A stretch of 64,000 nucleotides of DNA, from NCBI RefSeq assembly GCF_010548375.1, contig NZ_JAAGLY010000007.1:434001-498000 (forward strand). The letters are read 5' to 3'. Each line of letters opens with the position of its first letter. The first letter of the stretch is position 1. The position numbers and the translations under genes are program-made. Source of the stretch: Streptomyces sp. SID13726 (GTDB taxonomy: Bacteria > Actinomycetota > Actinomycetes > Streptomycetales > Streptomycetaceae). The notes below the pieces were generated by a model. The model ran no database searches and had not been told where the DNA came from. It was given only the letters and a program-made list of their open reading frames with translations. This document shows positions 18,560 to 26,957 of this stretch, one piece after another.

Positions 18560-19483
18560 CTAGGCCTGCGGTGGGTGGTGCAGACCCAGGTTTTCGTAGA
18601 TTTCCAGGGTCGCCGTGGAGTTGTTGAGCGTGATGAAGTGCAGTCCTGGCACTCCCTCGGCCAGCAGCCGCGCGCAGAACTCCGTGGCGAACTCGATTCC
18701 GATCGAGCGTACAGCGGCCGGATCGTCCTTGGCTGTGAGGATCCGCTCTTTCAGGGCGGAGGGGATGACCGCGTTGCTGAGCTGCGGCAGGCGCTCCAGC
18801 ATCCGCACGCTGGTCACGGGCATGATCTCAGGGATGACGGGGGTCGCGCAGCCCGCGGCGTCGACTCGGTCACGCAGGCGCAGATAGGACTCCGGCTGGA
18901 AGAACATCTGCGTGATGGCGTAGTCGGCGCCCGCGCGGCACTTGTCGACGAAGTGCGTGACGTCCGCGTCCCAGTCGGCGGAGCGCGGGTGCATCTCCGG
19001 GAAGGCCGCGACGCCGACGCAGAAGTCGCCCGACTCCTTGATGAGACGGACCAGTTCGGCGGCGTAGGTCAGGCCCTGCGGGTGGGCCAGCCAGTCGCCC
19101 ATGGGGTCGCCGGGCGGGTCGCCGCGCACGGCCAGCATGTTGCGGATACCGGCGTCGGCGTACTGGCCGATGATGTTGCGCAGTTCGGCGATGGAGTGGT
19201 TGACCGCGGTGAGGTGGGCGACCGGGGTCAGAGTGGTGTCCGCGACGATCTGCTCGGTCTCCTTGACGGTGCCCGCGCGGGTGGAGCCGCCCGCGCCGTA
19301 TGTCACGGAGACGAAGTCCGGGGCGACCGCCTCGACCCTCCTCAACGCGCTCCACAGGTTCCGCTCGCCCTTGGGAGTCTTGGGCGCCGAGAACTCGAAG
19401 GAGTACGTCGTCTTGCCCGAGGCGAGCATGTCACGCACCGTGCGTGCGCGGTCAGTCCTGGTGGATGCGGTTCCGAGGGCCAT
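18560..19483 (-). CDS. metF: methylenetetrahydrofolate reductase
   Basis: Reduces 5,10-methylene-THF to 5-methyl-THF, the methyl donor for methionine synthesis. 307 residues, bacterial MetF length. Visible: TTYSFEFSAPKTPKGERNLW with the catalytic Glu near the N-terminus, PDFVSVTYGAGGSTR, AHLTAVNHS, NMLAVRGDPPGD and the flavin-side motif ITQMFFQPESY. ATG at 19483. Upstream, TAACCT lies six bases before the ATG, so a leaderless message is possible. Part of a minus-strand group with thiE. Confidence 0.96.
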   Translation of the reverse strand: MALGTASTRTDRARTVRDMLASGKTTYSFEFSAPKTPKGERNLWSALRRVEAVAPDFVSVTYGAGGSTRAGTVKETEQIVADTTLTPVAHLTAVNHSIAELRNIIGQYADAGIRNMLAVRGDPPGDPMGDWLAHPQGLTYAAELVRLIKESGDFCVGVAAFPEMHPRSADWDADVTHFVDKCRAGADYAITQMFFQPESYLRLRDRVDAAGCATPVIPEIMPVTSVRMLERLPQLSNAVIPSALKERILTAKDDPAAVRSIGIEFATEFCARLLAEGVPGLHFITLNNSTATLEIYENLGLHHPPQA

Positions 19484-19581
19484 ACCCGCAGGTTAGTCAG
19501 GGGGCGGCGGCCACCCAACCGGATCGGGGAAATTTGCCCGGATTGTCGACTTGTTGTCCACCCCTCGGACACCTGAACCGG

Positions 19582-20232
19582 TTACGCGGTGTGCCGGAGC
19601 CGCTTCGCGAACTCCGCCGCCGCGGCGCCGGGGTCGTCCGCCTCGGTGATCGCCCGCACGACCACGACCCGGCGGGCGCCGGCCTCCAGGACCTCGTCGA
19701 GGTTGCCGAGGTCGATGCCGCCGATGGCGAACCAGGGCCGGTCGGTGCCGAGCGCGGCGGTGTACCGGACCAGGTCGAGACCGGGGGCGTGGCGGCCGGG
19801 CTTGGTGGGGGTCGGCCAGCAGGGGCCGGTGCAGAAGTAGTCCACGCCGTCCTGGACGGCGGCCGCGTCGGCCTCCGACTCGGCGTGGGTGGAGCGGCCC
19901 ATGAGGACGCCGTCGCCGAGGATCGCGCGGGCGGCGGGGACGGGCAGGTCGCCCTGGCCGAGGTGGAGCACGTCGGCACCGGCCGCGTGGGCGACGTCGG
20001 CCCGGTCGTTGACCGCGAGCAGCTTGCCGTGCCGGGCGCAGGCGTCGGCGAGGACCTTCAGGTGCTCCAGCTCCTCGGCCGCCTCCATGCCCTTGTCCCG
20101 CAGCTGCACGATGTCGACGCCACCGGCCAGGACCGCGTCCAGGAACTCGGCGAGGTCGCCCTGGCGCCGCCGTGCGTCGGTGCAGAGGTAGACGCGGGCG
20201 TCGGCGAGCTGGGTGCGGGCGGTGTCGGGCAT
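19582..20232 (-). CDS. thiE: thiamine-phosphate synthase
   Basis: Joins HMP-pyrophosphate and thiazole phosphate to give thiamine phosphate. The 216-residue TIM-barrel shows VDIVQLRDKG, LLAVNDRADVAHAAGADVLHLGQGDLP, GRSTHAESEA and the phosphate-binding end WFAIGGIDLGNLDEVLEAGARRVVVVRAIT, all standard for ThiE. ATG at 20232 follows GGGGGAG by eight bases. Unlike thiOSG nearby, its short leader shows no TPP riboswitch. Confidence 0.96.
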   Translation of the reverse strand: MPDTARTQLADARVYLCTDARRRQGDLAEFLDAVLAGGVDIVQLRDKGMEAAEELEHLKVLADACARHGKLLAVNDRADVAHAAGADVLHLGQGDLPVPAARAILGDGVLMGRSTHAESEADAAAVQDGVDYFCTGPCWPTPTKPGRHAPGLDLVRYTAALGTDRPWFAIGGIDLGNLDEVLEAGARRVVVVRAITEADDPGAAAAEFAKRLRHTA

Positions 20233-20256
20233 GCGTGTGTCTCCCCCGGGTTCGGT

Positions 20257-20313
20257 GGCGTACGGGCCGTGCGGGGCCGGGGTCGTGGCCCCTGCGGTCA
20301 CGGCCCGTACGCC
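20257..20313 (-). terminator. long nested stem-loop before thiE
   Basis: A perfect 15-base outer stem (GGCGTACGGGCCGTG at 20257-20271 with its complement at 20299-20313) encloses a GGGGCC/GGCCCC inner stem. It begins 14 bases beyond the stop of the minus-strand Rv2175c-type gene and is most likely its terminator. Confidence 0.75.
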
Positions 20314-20326
20314 GGTGCTGTTCGGA

Positions 20327-20698
20327 TCAGACGGCGAGCGCCTGGGCCCGGCGCTTCACCTCCGTGCCGCGATTCTCGCTCAGGGCCTGCGCGGGGGTGC
20401 CGGGCAGGCTCTCGTCGGGGGTGAAGAGCCACTCCAGCATCTCTTCGTCGGAGAAGCCGTCGTCCCTGAGGAGCGTCAAGGTGCCGGTCAGGCCCTTGAC
20501 GACCTTCTGCTCGGCCTCGTCGATGAAGGCGGCGGGGACGTGCAGCGCGCGGTTCTCACCACGGCGTACGGCGATCAGCTGGCCCTCCTTGACCAGCTGC
20601 CGCACCCGCGTCACCTCGACGTCGAGCAGCTCCGCGATGTCGGGGAGGGTGAGCCAGGCAGGCACGAGAGCATCGGTCTTTGCGTCAATCTCGGTCAC
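20327..20698 (-). CDS. Rv2175c-type DNA-binding protein
   Basis: 123-residue protein resembling Mycobacterium Rv2175c, a small winged-helix DNA-binding protein reported as a PknL substrate. The HTH is WLTLPDIAELLDVEVTRVRQLVKEGQLIAVRRGENRALHVPA (about positions 20575-20650), followed by the family C-terminal domain (KGLTGTLTLLRDDGFSDEEMLEWLFTPDESLPGTPAQAL). GTG at 20698. A PASTA kinase gene lies 4 kb away, paralleling the pknL-Rv2175c pairing. Target genes unknown. Confidence 0.85.
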   Translation of the reverse strand: MTEIDAKTDALVPAWLTLPDIAELLDVEVTRVRQLVKEGQLIAVRRGENRALHVPAAFIDEAEQKVVKGLTGTLTLLRDDGFSDEEMLEWLFTPDESLPGTPAQALSENRGTEVKRRAQALAV

Positions 20699-20837
20699 GG
20701 GATTAAGCGTGCCATCCCGCACTGACAGTCGGAAGCCGGGACGCCTCCGGCGGGCGACAGAGATGGGGTGCCGGGTGCCGTCGCCTGGGCCGACCGCCCA
20801 GGCGCCGCAAGGAAAAACCAGCCACCCGGGACTCGGC

Positions 20838-20917
20838 CGAACCCGGATACAGCGAAGCCCGGAGACGGCGAACCCGGACACAGCGAAACCCGGACACAAC
20901 CGAACCCGGCCGCAACA
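20838..20917. repeat. short tandem repeat, five degenerate units
   Basis: Five units of 15-16 bases with consensus CGAACCCGGACACAG, diverged at a few positions each, fill the gap between the Rv2175c-type gene and the FAD reductase gene. Units start at about 20838, 20853, 20869, 20884 and 20901. There are no unique spacers, so this is not a CRISPR array. Confidence 0.8.
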
Positions 20918-20927
20918 GTGCCGCTCC

Positions 20928-22145
20928 CTACACGACCGCCGCCTTCAGCGGCCTCGCCGGGTCCGCCAGCAGCTCCCGGTCCATCACGGCGCCCGCCTCG
21001 ATGAGCCTGCGCCCCTGGGCCAGGTCGCGGGGACGGCCCACCGCGAGGAGGGCGATCAGGCGGTCCTCGCGGAGCCAGCAGACCGTCCAGGCGGGGCCGG
21101 ACGGCTCGCCGCGCCACAGGGTCGTGTCGGCGGACGCGTGGTGGCCGACGTACTGCACGAAGCGGCCGAACTGCTCGGACCAGAAGTACGGGACTGGGTC
21201 GTAGACCGAGGGGGCCTCGCCCAGGATGTTCGCGGCGACCGTGCGCGGCCCCTGGAGGGCGTTGTCCCAGTGGTGGACCAGCAGGCGCTCGCCGTAGCGC
21301 GTCGAGGGGAAGGACGCGCAGTCGCCGACCGCGTAGACGTCCGGCACGGAGGTGCGCAGCCGCTCGTCGGCGACGACCTCGCCGTGCGCGCCGAGTTCGA
21401 TGCCCGAACCGGCGAGCCAGGCGGTGGCGGGCCGGGCGCCGATGCCGACGACGACCGCGCCCGCGGCCACCCGGGAGCCGTCGTCCAGGACGACCGCGCC
21501 GGGTTCGACGCGCGCCACACGCGTGTGCGTGCGCAGAGACGCCCCCGCGTCGGCGTACCAGGACGTCATCGGCGCGGCCACCTCGGCGGGCAGCGCGCCC
21601 GCGAGCGGCCGTTCGGCGGCTTCCACGACCGTCACCGCGCAGCCCGCCTCGCGCGCGGCGGTGGCGAACTCGGCGCCGATCCAGCCCGCTCCGACGACCA
21701 CGATGTCGTGCTGCCGGGCGAGCACGGGGCGCAGCCGCTCGGCGTCGTCCAGGGTGCGCAGCAGATGCACGCCGGGCACGCCCTCGGTCCCGGGCAGCCG
21801 GACCGGTTCGGCTCCGGTGGCGAGGACGAGGACGTCGTACGGGACGGGCCCGGCCTCGGTGTCCAGTTCGTGTGCGTCGGGGCGCACGCCCAGCGCCTCG
21901 CGGCCGAGCAGCAGTTCGAGGCCGAGGGCTTCGAAGTCCACGTCGAAGGCCGAGCCCTCGGCGGTGCCGAGCAGGACCGCCTTGGACAGCGGTGGGCGGT
22001 CGTAGGGCTGATGGGGCTCCGCGCCGATCACCGTCACGGTGCCCCGGAAGCCCTGTTCCCGCAGGGCGACCGCGGTCTGTACGCCGGCCATGCCCGCGCC
22101 GACCACGACCACCCGTCGCTGCGACATCGTCGTCTGCTCGCTCAC
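20928..22145 (-). CDS. ferredoxin reductase-like FAD/NAD oxidoreductase
   Basis: 405-residue flavoprotein of the rhodocoxin/putidaredoxin reductase type, moving electrons from NAD(P)H to a ferredoxin-like partner. Two dinucleotide folds: RRVVVVGAGMAGVQTAVALRE (FAD) and DIVVVGAGWIGAEFATAARE (NAD). YAVGDCASFPS and the C-terminal YFWSEQFGRFVQYVG of the Reductase_C domain are clear. No ferredoxin or P450 gene lies beside it. The start is uncertain: GTG at 22145 (VSEQTTMSQ) or ATG at 22127. An inverted repeat at 22162-22178 sits just upstream. Confidence 0.87.
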   Translation of the reverse strand: MSEQTTMSQRRVVVVGAGMAGVQTAVALREQGFRGTVTVIGAEPHQPYDRPPLSKAVLLGTAEGSAFDVDFEALGLELLLGREALGVRPDAHELDTEAGPVPYDVLVLATGAEPVRLPGTEGVPGVHLLRTLDDAERLRPVLARQHDIVVVGAGWIGAEFATAAREAGCAVTVVEAAERPLAGALPAEVAAPMTSWYADAGASLRTHTRVARVEPGAVVLDDGSRVAAGAVVVGIGARPATAWLAGSGIELGAHGEVVADERLRTSVPDVYAVGDCASFPSTRYGERLLVHHWDNALQGPRTVAANILGEAPSVYDPVPYFWSEQFGRFVQYVGHHASADTTLWRGEPSGPAWTVCWLREDRLIALLAVGRPRDLAQGRRLIEAGAVMDRELLADPARPLKAAVV

Positions 22146-22161
22146 CTGATCACCATAGTCA

Positions 22162-22178
22162 ACTGACAATCAGTCAGT
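22162..22178. promoter_or_regulatory. inverted repeat upstream of the FAD reductase
   Basis: ACTGAC and GTCAGT flank five bases (AATCA). It lies 17 bases before the GTG start of the reductase gene and overlaps the 3' end of the neighbouring gene region. The half-sites equal those of the TetR-type operator at 11152-11165, but with a longer spacer. Confidence 0.45.
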
Positions 22179-22528
22179 CAGGACTCGTGCTCCGTGACCT
22201 GCTCCACAACGCTCGTCCCGCTGCCCTGCTGCGACTCCCACTCCCAGCTCTCGTCCAGCCGCACCCGGCCGTCGGGCAGCTCCACGACCGTCGAGACGCA
22301 GTGCCCCGAGGAGGTGGTCCCGTCGTGCTTGAGCTGCACGTACCGGAAGTCGAGCCGGTCCCCCGCACGGGTACCCACGAGATGCCCGCGTACGACGTCG
22401 CCGCCCTCGTACTCGGCCCAGATCTCCCCGTCATTCTCGTGGTACGTGAACCGGGTCCGCGTACCGACCTGACCTGGGGCCTGATCGGCGACAGGGGCGA
22501 GGACGAGACCGTCGAGCGAGCGTGCCAC
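22178..22528 (-). CDS. conserved hypothetical beta-barrel protein
   Basis: 116 residues, no enzyme motif recognised. The pattern of alternating short strands (RTRFTYHENDGEIWAEYEGG, DVVRGHLVGTRAGDRLDFRY, GRVRLDESWEWESQQG) suggests a small lipocalin-like or fatty-acid-binding-like barrel. Similar proteins are sometimes labelled N-acetylglutamate synthase, a label I would not transfer. GTG at 22528 is preferred over an in-frame start that would run into the TPP riboswitch region on the other strand. Confidence 0.65.
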   Translation of the reverse strand: MARSLDGLVLAPVADQAPGQVGTRTRFTYHENDGEIWAEYEGGDVVRGHLVGTRAGDRLDFRYVQLKHDGTTSSGHCVSTVVELPDGRVRLDESWEWESQQGSGTSVVEQVTEHES

Positions 22529-22586
22529 GGAGAGAGGCTCCCTTACTGAGACATCCGGCGTCGGGCTAGGGTGGCCAACGTAGAGC

Positions 22587-22677
22587 ACTCGCGGGAGCCC
22601 GGACGCACCGGGCTGAGAGGGAGGCTGGCGGCCTCCGACCGTACGAACCTGATCCGGGTCATGCCGGCGAAGGGAGG
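22587..22677 (+). ncRNA. TPP (THI element) riboswitch
   Basis: Contains the conserved CTGAGAGGG, ACCGTACGAACCTGATC, CGGGTCATGCCGGCG and GAAGGGA blocks of the thiamine pyrophosphate riboswitch in correct order. It ends about a dozen bases before the thiO ATG and its 3' end includes the purine-rich ribosome site, so binding of TPP probably blocks translation initiation of thiO-thiS-thiG. Confidence 0.95.
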
Positions 22678-22689
22678 GGCTGGACGCCC

Positions 22690-23847
22690 ATGTCCTCACG
22701 TACGTCAGACGTCCTCGTGGTCGGGGGCGGCATCATCGGCCTGGTCACGGCCTGGCGGGCCGCGCAGCGCGGTCTGGCCACGGCCGTCGTGGACCCCGAA
22801 CCGGGCGGCGGGGCCGCCCAGGTGGCCGCCGGGATGCTGGCCGCCGTCACGGAACTGCACTACGGCGAGCAGACCCTGCTCGGCCTGAACCTGGCCTCGG
22901 CCGGCCGTTATCCCGGCTTCGCGGCCGAGCTCACCGACCTGACCGGCCTCGACCTCGGCTACCGCCGCTGCGGCACGCTCGCCGTCGCCCTGGACGCCGA
23001 CGACCGCGCCCACCTGCGCGAACTGCACGCCCTCCAGCGGCAGTCGGGCCTGGACTCGGAGTGGCTGTCCGGGCGGGAGTGCCGGCGTCTGGAGCCGATG
23101 CTCGCGCCCGGGGTGCGGGGCGGGCTGCGGGTGGACGGCGACCACCAGGTCGATCCGCGCCGCCTCACGCGCGCGTTGCTGGCCGCGTGCGAGCGGGCGG
23201 GCGTGGTCTTCCACCACACGTGGGCCGAGGGTCTGCGGGTCGTACGGGACCGTGCCGCCGGGGTCACCACCGCGGACGGCGACGACCTGGGCGCCGACCA
23301 GGTCGTGCTCGCCGGCGGAAGCCTCAGCGGCCGCCTGAAGGGGGTCCCGGAGGACGTACTGCCTCCTGTGCGGCCGGTGAAGGGCCAGGTGCTGCGGCTG
23401 ACCGTGCCGCCGCGGTACGCGCCCTTCCTGAGCCGTACCGTGCGGGCCGTGGTGCGCGGCAGCCACGTCTACCTGGTGCCGCGCGAGAACGGCGAGCTGG
23501 TGATCGGCGCGACCAGCGAGGAACTGGGCTGGGACACGACGGTCACCGCGGGCGGGGTCTACGAGCTGCTGCGGGACGCGCACGAACTGGTCCCCGGCAT
23601 CACCGAGCTGCCGCTGACGGAGACCCGCGCGGGACTGCGCCCGGGCTCCCCCGACAACGCCCCCCTGCTCGGCCCGACCGACCTGCCCGGCCTCCTGCTG
23701 GCCACCGGGCACTACCGCAACGGCGTGCTGCTGACGCCGGTCACCGGGGACGCGCTGGCGCACGCCCTGACGACCGGTGAACTGCCGGAGGTGGCCCGCC
23801 CGTTCACCCCGAGGCGTTTCCTGAACCGCGTGGAGCAGCCGGTATGA
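22690..23847 (+). CDS. thiO: glycine oxidase ThiO
   Basis: Oxidises glycine to the imine used in making the thiazole ring of thiamine. 385 residues, DAO-type flavoenzyme: VLVVGGGIIGLVTAWRAAQRG (FAD fold), PGGGAAQVAAGMLAAVTE, and the C-terminal GLRPGSPDNAPLLGPTDLPGLLLATGHYRNGVLL motif split across about 23635-23735. ATG at 22690 lies directly downstream of the TPP riboswitch. The stop overlaps the thiS start (ATGA). Confidence 0.94.
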   Translation: MSSRTSDVLVVGGGIIGLVTAWRAAQRGLATAVVDPEPGGGAAQVAAGMLAAVTELHYGEQTLLGLNLASAGRYPGFAAELTDLTGLDLGYRRCGTLAVALDADDRAHLRELHALQRQSGLDSEWLSGRECRRLEPMLAPGVRGGLRVDGDHQVDPRRLTRALLAACERAGVVFHHTWAEGLRVVRDRAAGVTTADGDDLGADQVVLAGGSLSGRLKGVPEDVLPPVRPVKGQVLRLTVPPRYAPFLSRTVRAVVRGSHVYLVPRENGELVIGATSEELGWDTTVTAGGVYELLRDAHELVPGITELPLTETRAGLRPGSPDNAPLLGPTDLPGLLLATGHYRNGVLLTPVTGDALAHALTTGELPEVARPFTPRRFLNRVEQPV

Positions 23848-24044
23848 ACATCTCCGTCAACGGGGAGCCGCGGGAGTTCGCCCCCGGCACGGCCCTCGAC
23901 CTCGTCGTACGAGCCCTGACCCCGGCGCCCTCGGGCGTCGCCGCCGCGCTCAACGAAACCGTCGTCCCGCGCGCGCAGTGGTCCGCCACGGCCCTCTCCG
24001 AGGGAGACCGCGTGGAAGTCCTCACCGCGGTCCAGGGAGGCTGA
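23844..24044 (+). CDS. thiS: sulfur carrier protein ThiS
   Basis: 66-residue ubiquitin-like sulfur carrier for thiazole synthesis. It begins MNISVNGEPREFAPG and ends VEVLTAVQGG, with the C-terminal Gly-Gly that becomes the thiocarboxylate. Starts within the thiO stop codon and ends two bases before thiG, so the three genes are one translational unit. Confidence 0.95.
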   Translation: MNISVNGEPREFAPGTALDLVVRALTPAPSGVAAALNETVVPRAQWSATALSEGDRVEVLTAVQGG

Positions 24045-24046
24045 CC

Positions 24047-24841
24047 ATGGCCGACGATCCCTTCGTCCTCGGCGGTACGGCCTTCTCGTCCCGGCTGATC
24101 ATGGGCACGGGCGGGGCGCCCAGCCTGGACGTCCTGGAGCGCGCGCTGGTCGCCTCCGGCACCGAGCTGACGACGGTCGCGATGCGGCGCGTGGACCCCT
24201 CGGTGCACGGTTCGGTCCTGTCCGTCCTCACGAAGCTCGGCATCCGGATCCTGCCGAACACGGCCGGGTGCTTCACCGCCGGGGAAGCCGTCCTGACGGC
24301 CCGTCTCGCGCGCGAGGCGCTCGGCACCGACCTGGTCAAGCTGGAGGTCATCGCCGACGAGCGCACCCTGCTGCCGGACCCGATCGAGCTGCTGGACGCG
24401 GTGGAGACGCTGGTGGACGACGGCTTCACGGTGCTGCCGTACACCAACGACGACCCGGTACTGGCCCGCAAGCTGGAGGACGCGGGCTGTGCGGCGATCA
24501 TGCCGCTCGGCTCCCCGATCGGCTCCGGGCTCGGCATCCGCAACCCGCACAACTTCCAGCTGATCGTCGAGCACGCGCGCGTGCCGGTGATCCTGGACGC
24601 GGGGGCCGGCACGGCGTCCGACGCGGCCCTGGCGATGGAGCTGGGGTGCGCGGGTGTGATGCTCGCCTCGGCGGTGACCCGGGCCCAGGAGCCGGAGCTG
24701 ATGGCGCACGCGATGCGGCACGGGGTGGAGGCGGGGCGGCTGGCCCACCGGGCGGGGCGGATTCCGCGGCGGCATTTCGCCCAGGCGTCGTCTCCGGTGG
24801 AGGGCAGGGCGGTGCTGGATCCGGAGCGTCCGGCGTTCTGA
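24047..24841 (+). CDS. thiG: thiazole synthase ThiG
   Basis: Forms thiazole phosphate from deoxyxylulose phosphate, dehydroglycine and ThiS-thiocarboxylate. 264-residue TIM barrel with FSSRLIMGTGGAPSL, ILPNTAGCFTAGEAVLTARLARE, LVKLEVIADERTLLPD (Schiff-base Lys in this block), MPLGSPIGSGLGI and VILDAGAGTASDAALAMELGC. ATG at 24047 follows CAGGGAGG. Last gene of the thiOSG operon. Confidence 0.96.
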   Translation: MADDPFVLGGTAFSSRLIMGTGGAPSLDVLERALVASGTELTTVAMRRVDPSVHGSVLSVLTKLGIRILPNTAGCFTAGEAVLTARLAREALGTDLVKLEVIADERTLLPDPIELLDAVETLVDDGFTVLPYTNDDPVLARKLEDAGCAAIMPLGSPIGSGLGIRNPHNFQLIVEHARVPVILDAGAGTASDAALAMELGCAGVMLASAVTRAQEPELMAHAMRHGVEAGRLAHRAGRIPRRHFAQASSPVEGRAVLDPERPAF

Positions 24842-24946
24842 ACGCACGTTCGATCAGGAACACGAGCAGGTGCGACCTCCGTCACAGGTCGGCTCCAGTA
24901 CCGCCCCTATGTCCGCCGAACCGGATGGACTGTCAGCGTCGGCTCG

Positions 24947-24962
24947 TACACTCGCCTGCGTG
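24947..24962 (+). promoter_or_regulatory. leaderless promoter of the PASTA kinase
   Basis: TACACT (24947-24952) fits the TANNNT -10 consensus and is followed after seven bases by the GTG start at 24960. This spacing implies that transcription starts at or near the start codon. No ribosome site is seen upstream of the GTG. Confidence 0.65.
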
Positions 24963-26897
24963 GATACGACCCTTCAGGACCCGCTGGTCGGGCAGGTGCT
25001 CGACGGCCGCTATCGCGTGGACGCGCGGATCGCGGTCGGCGGGATGGCCACGGTCTACCGGGCCCTGGACACCCGTCTGGACCGCGTGCTCGCGCTCAAG
25101 GTGATGCACCCCGCGCTCGCGGCGGACGGGACCTTCGTCGAGCGGTTCATCCGGGAGGCCAAGTCCGTCGCCCGGCTCGCGCACCCCAACGTTGTGCAGG
25201 TCTTCGACCAGGGCACCGACGGGTCGTACGTCTATCTCGCCATGGAGTACGTCGCCGGCTGCACCCTGCGCGACGTACTGCGCGAGCGCGGGGCCCTGCA
25301 GCCGCGCGCCGCCCTGGACATCCTGGAGCCGGTCCTGGCCGCGCTCGGCGCCGCGCACCGCGCCGGGTTCGTGCACCGGGACATGAAGCCGGAGAACGTC
25401 CTGATAGGGGACGACGGCAGGGTCAAGGTCGCCGACTTCGGGCTCGTGCGGTCCGTGAACACCGTGACCAGCACCACCGGGGCGGTCCTCGGCACCGTCT
25501 CCTACCTCTCCCCGGAACAGATCGACCAGCCCGGCACCGCCGACGCGCGCGTGGACGTGTACGCGTGCGGTGTCGTCCTGTACGAGATGCTGACCGGCAG
25601 CCAGCCGCACGAGGGCGAGTCCCCCGCGATAGTCCTCTACAAGCACCTCCACGAGGACGTGCCCCCGCCCTCGGCGGTGGTCCCGGGACTGCCGTACGAA
25701 CTGGACGAACTGGTCGCGTCGGCCACCGCCCGCACCCCGGACCTGCGCCCGTACGACGCCGTGGCGCTGCTCGCGCAGACCCGTGAGGCACACGGCAGGC
25801 TGACCGCCGACCAGCTGGACATGGTGCCGCCGCAGGCGCTCTCCGCGGAGTACGCGGGCGCCGACAACCGCACGAGCGTGATCCCGCGCTCGCTCACCGT
25901 GCCGCGCCCGCTTCCGGTCAACGAGGACGAGCCCGAGCCCGCGTACCACCGCACCAGCCGCCTGGAGAGCCCGCCGCCGCTGCCGCCGCGCAGCCGCCGC
26001 TCCGGTGGTCCCCGGCGCGGCCCTCTCGCGATAGCCGTCGCCGCGATCGTGCTGGTCCTCGGCCTGGGCGCGGGCGTCTGGTACATCAACTCCGGCCAGT
26101 TCACCCGGGTCCCGGCCCTGCTGGCCAAGAGCGAGACCCAGGCCCGCGACCGGCTGGACGAAGCGGGCCTGGACACCGGCAAGGTCAGCTACGCCTACAG
26201 CGACACCGTCAAGCGCGGCACCGTCATCAGCACGGACCCGGAGGTGGGCACCCGCATACGGAACAACGACTCCGTGGCGATCACCGTCTCCAGGGGCCCG
26301 CAGACCGTGCGGGTGCCCGACGTGGACGGGTGGGCGCTGGGCAGGGCGAGGGACCGGCTCAAGACGGAGGGGCTGGAGCCGGGCATGGTCACCCGGGAGT
26401 TCAGCGACAGCGTCCCGAAGGGGTTCGTCATCAGCACCGACCCCGGGGACGGCACCACGCTCCGCGCGGGCTCGGCGATCGCGCTCACCGTCAGCAAGGG
26501 CGCCCCGGTCGACGTCCCGGACGTCACGGGCGAGGACCTGTCCGACGCGAAGGCAGACCTCACGGAGGCCGGCCTGAAGGTGAAGATCGCCACGGTCCGG
26601 GTCAACTCGGAGTACGACGCGGGCCAGGTCGCCAAGCAGAGCCCGGCCGCCGACAGCCAGGCCGCCGAGGGCGACACCGTCACGCTGACGATCTCCAAGG
26701 GCCCCGAGATGATCGAGGTCCCGGACGTCACGGGAGACAGCGTCGACGACGCGAAGACCGCGCTGGAGGGCGCGGGCTTCCAGGTCGACGAGGACCGGGG
26801 CCTGCTGGGCCTGTTCGGCGACACGGTGAAGAAGCAGTCCGTGGAGGGCGGCGACACCGCGCCGAAGGGTTCGACGATCACGATCACGATCCGCTGA
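24960..26897 (+). CDS. PASTA-domain Ser/Thr protein kinase (PknB/PknL type)
   Basis: Membrane receptor kinase, 645 residues. Kinase domain about 18-275 with catalytic Lys47 (LALKVM), HRDMKPEN (139-146), DFG (159-161) and a Thr-rich activation loop (TVTSTTGAVLGT). After a Pro/Arg linker, one membrane helix (about 355-376), then four outer PASTA repeats to the C-terminus. PASTA domains bind muropeptides or lipid II, linking the kinase to cell-wall growth. Mycobacterial PknL, which sits beside Rv2175c in synteny, has no PASTA repeats, so this is better described as PknB-like in architecture. GTG at 24960 is leaderless by the spacing of its -10 box; an in-frame start at 24870 is less likely. Confidence 0.94.
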   Translation: MDTTLQDPLVGQVLDGRYRVDARIAVGGMATVYRALDTRLDRVLALKVMHPALAADGTFVERFIREAKSVARLAHPNVVQVFDQGTDGSYVYLAMEYVAGCTLRDVLRERGALQPRAALDILEPVLAALGAAHRAGFVHRDMKPENVLIGDDGRVKVADFGLVRSVNTVTSTTGAVLGTVSYLSPEQIDQPGTADARVDVYACGVVLYEMLTGSQPHEGESPAIVLYKHLHEDVPPPSAVVPGLPYELDELVASATARTPDLRPYDAVALLAQTREAHGRLTADQLDMVPPQALSAEYAGADNRTSVIPRSLTVPRPLPVNEDEPEPAYHRTSRLESPPPLPPRSRRSGGPRRGPLAIAVAAIVLVLGLGAGVWYINSGQFTRVPALLAKSETQARDRLDEAGLDTGKVSYAYSDTVKRGTVISTDPEVGTRIRNNDSVAITVSRGPQTVRVPDVDGWALGRARDRLKTEGLEPGMVTREFSDSVPKGFVISTDPGDGTTLRAGSAIALTVSKGAPVDVPDVTGEDLSDAKADLTEAGLKVKIATVRVNSEYDAGQVAKQSPAADSQAAEGDTVTLTISKGPEMIEVPDVTGDSVDDAKTALEGAGFQVDEDRGLLGLFGDTVKKQSVEGGDTAPKGSTITITIR

Positions 26898-26957
26898 CAA
26901 GCGCCTCACGGGGGCGCCGGGTTCGGTGGTCGGTGGGGTGCGCCCACCTGTCTTTGA

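Noticed and set aside
20838..20917. Possible small CRISPR array
   Set aside because: Repeat units abut without unique spacers and no cas genes are nearby.
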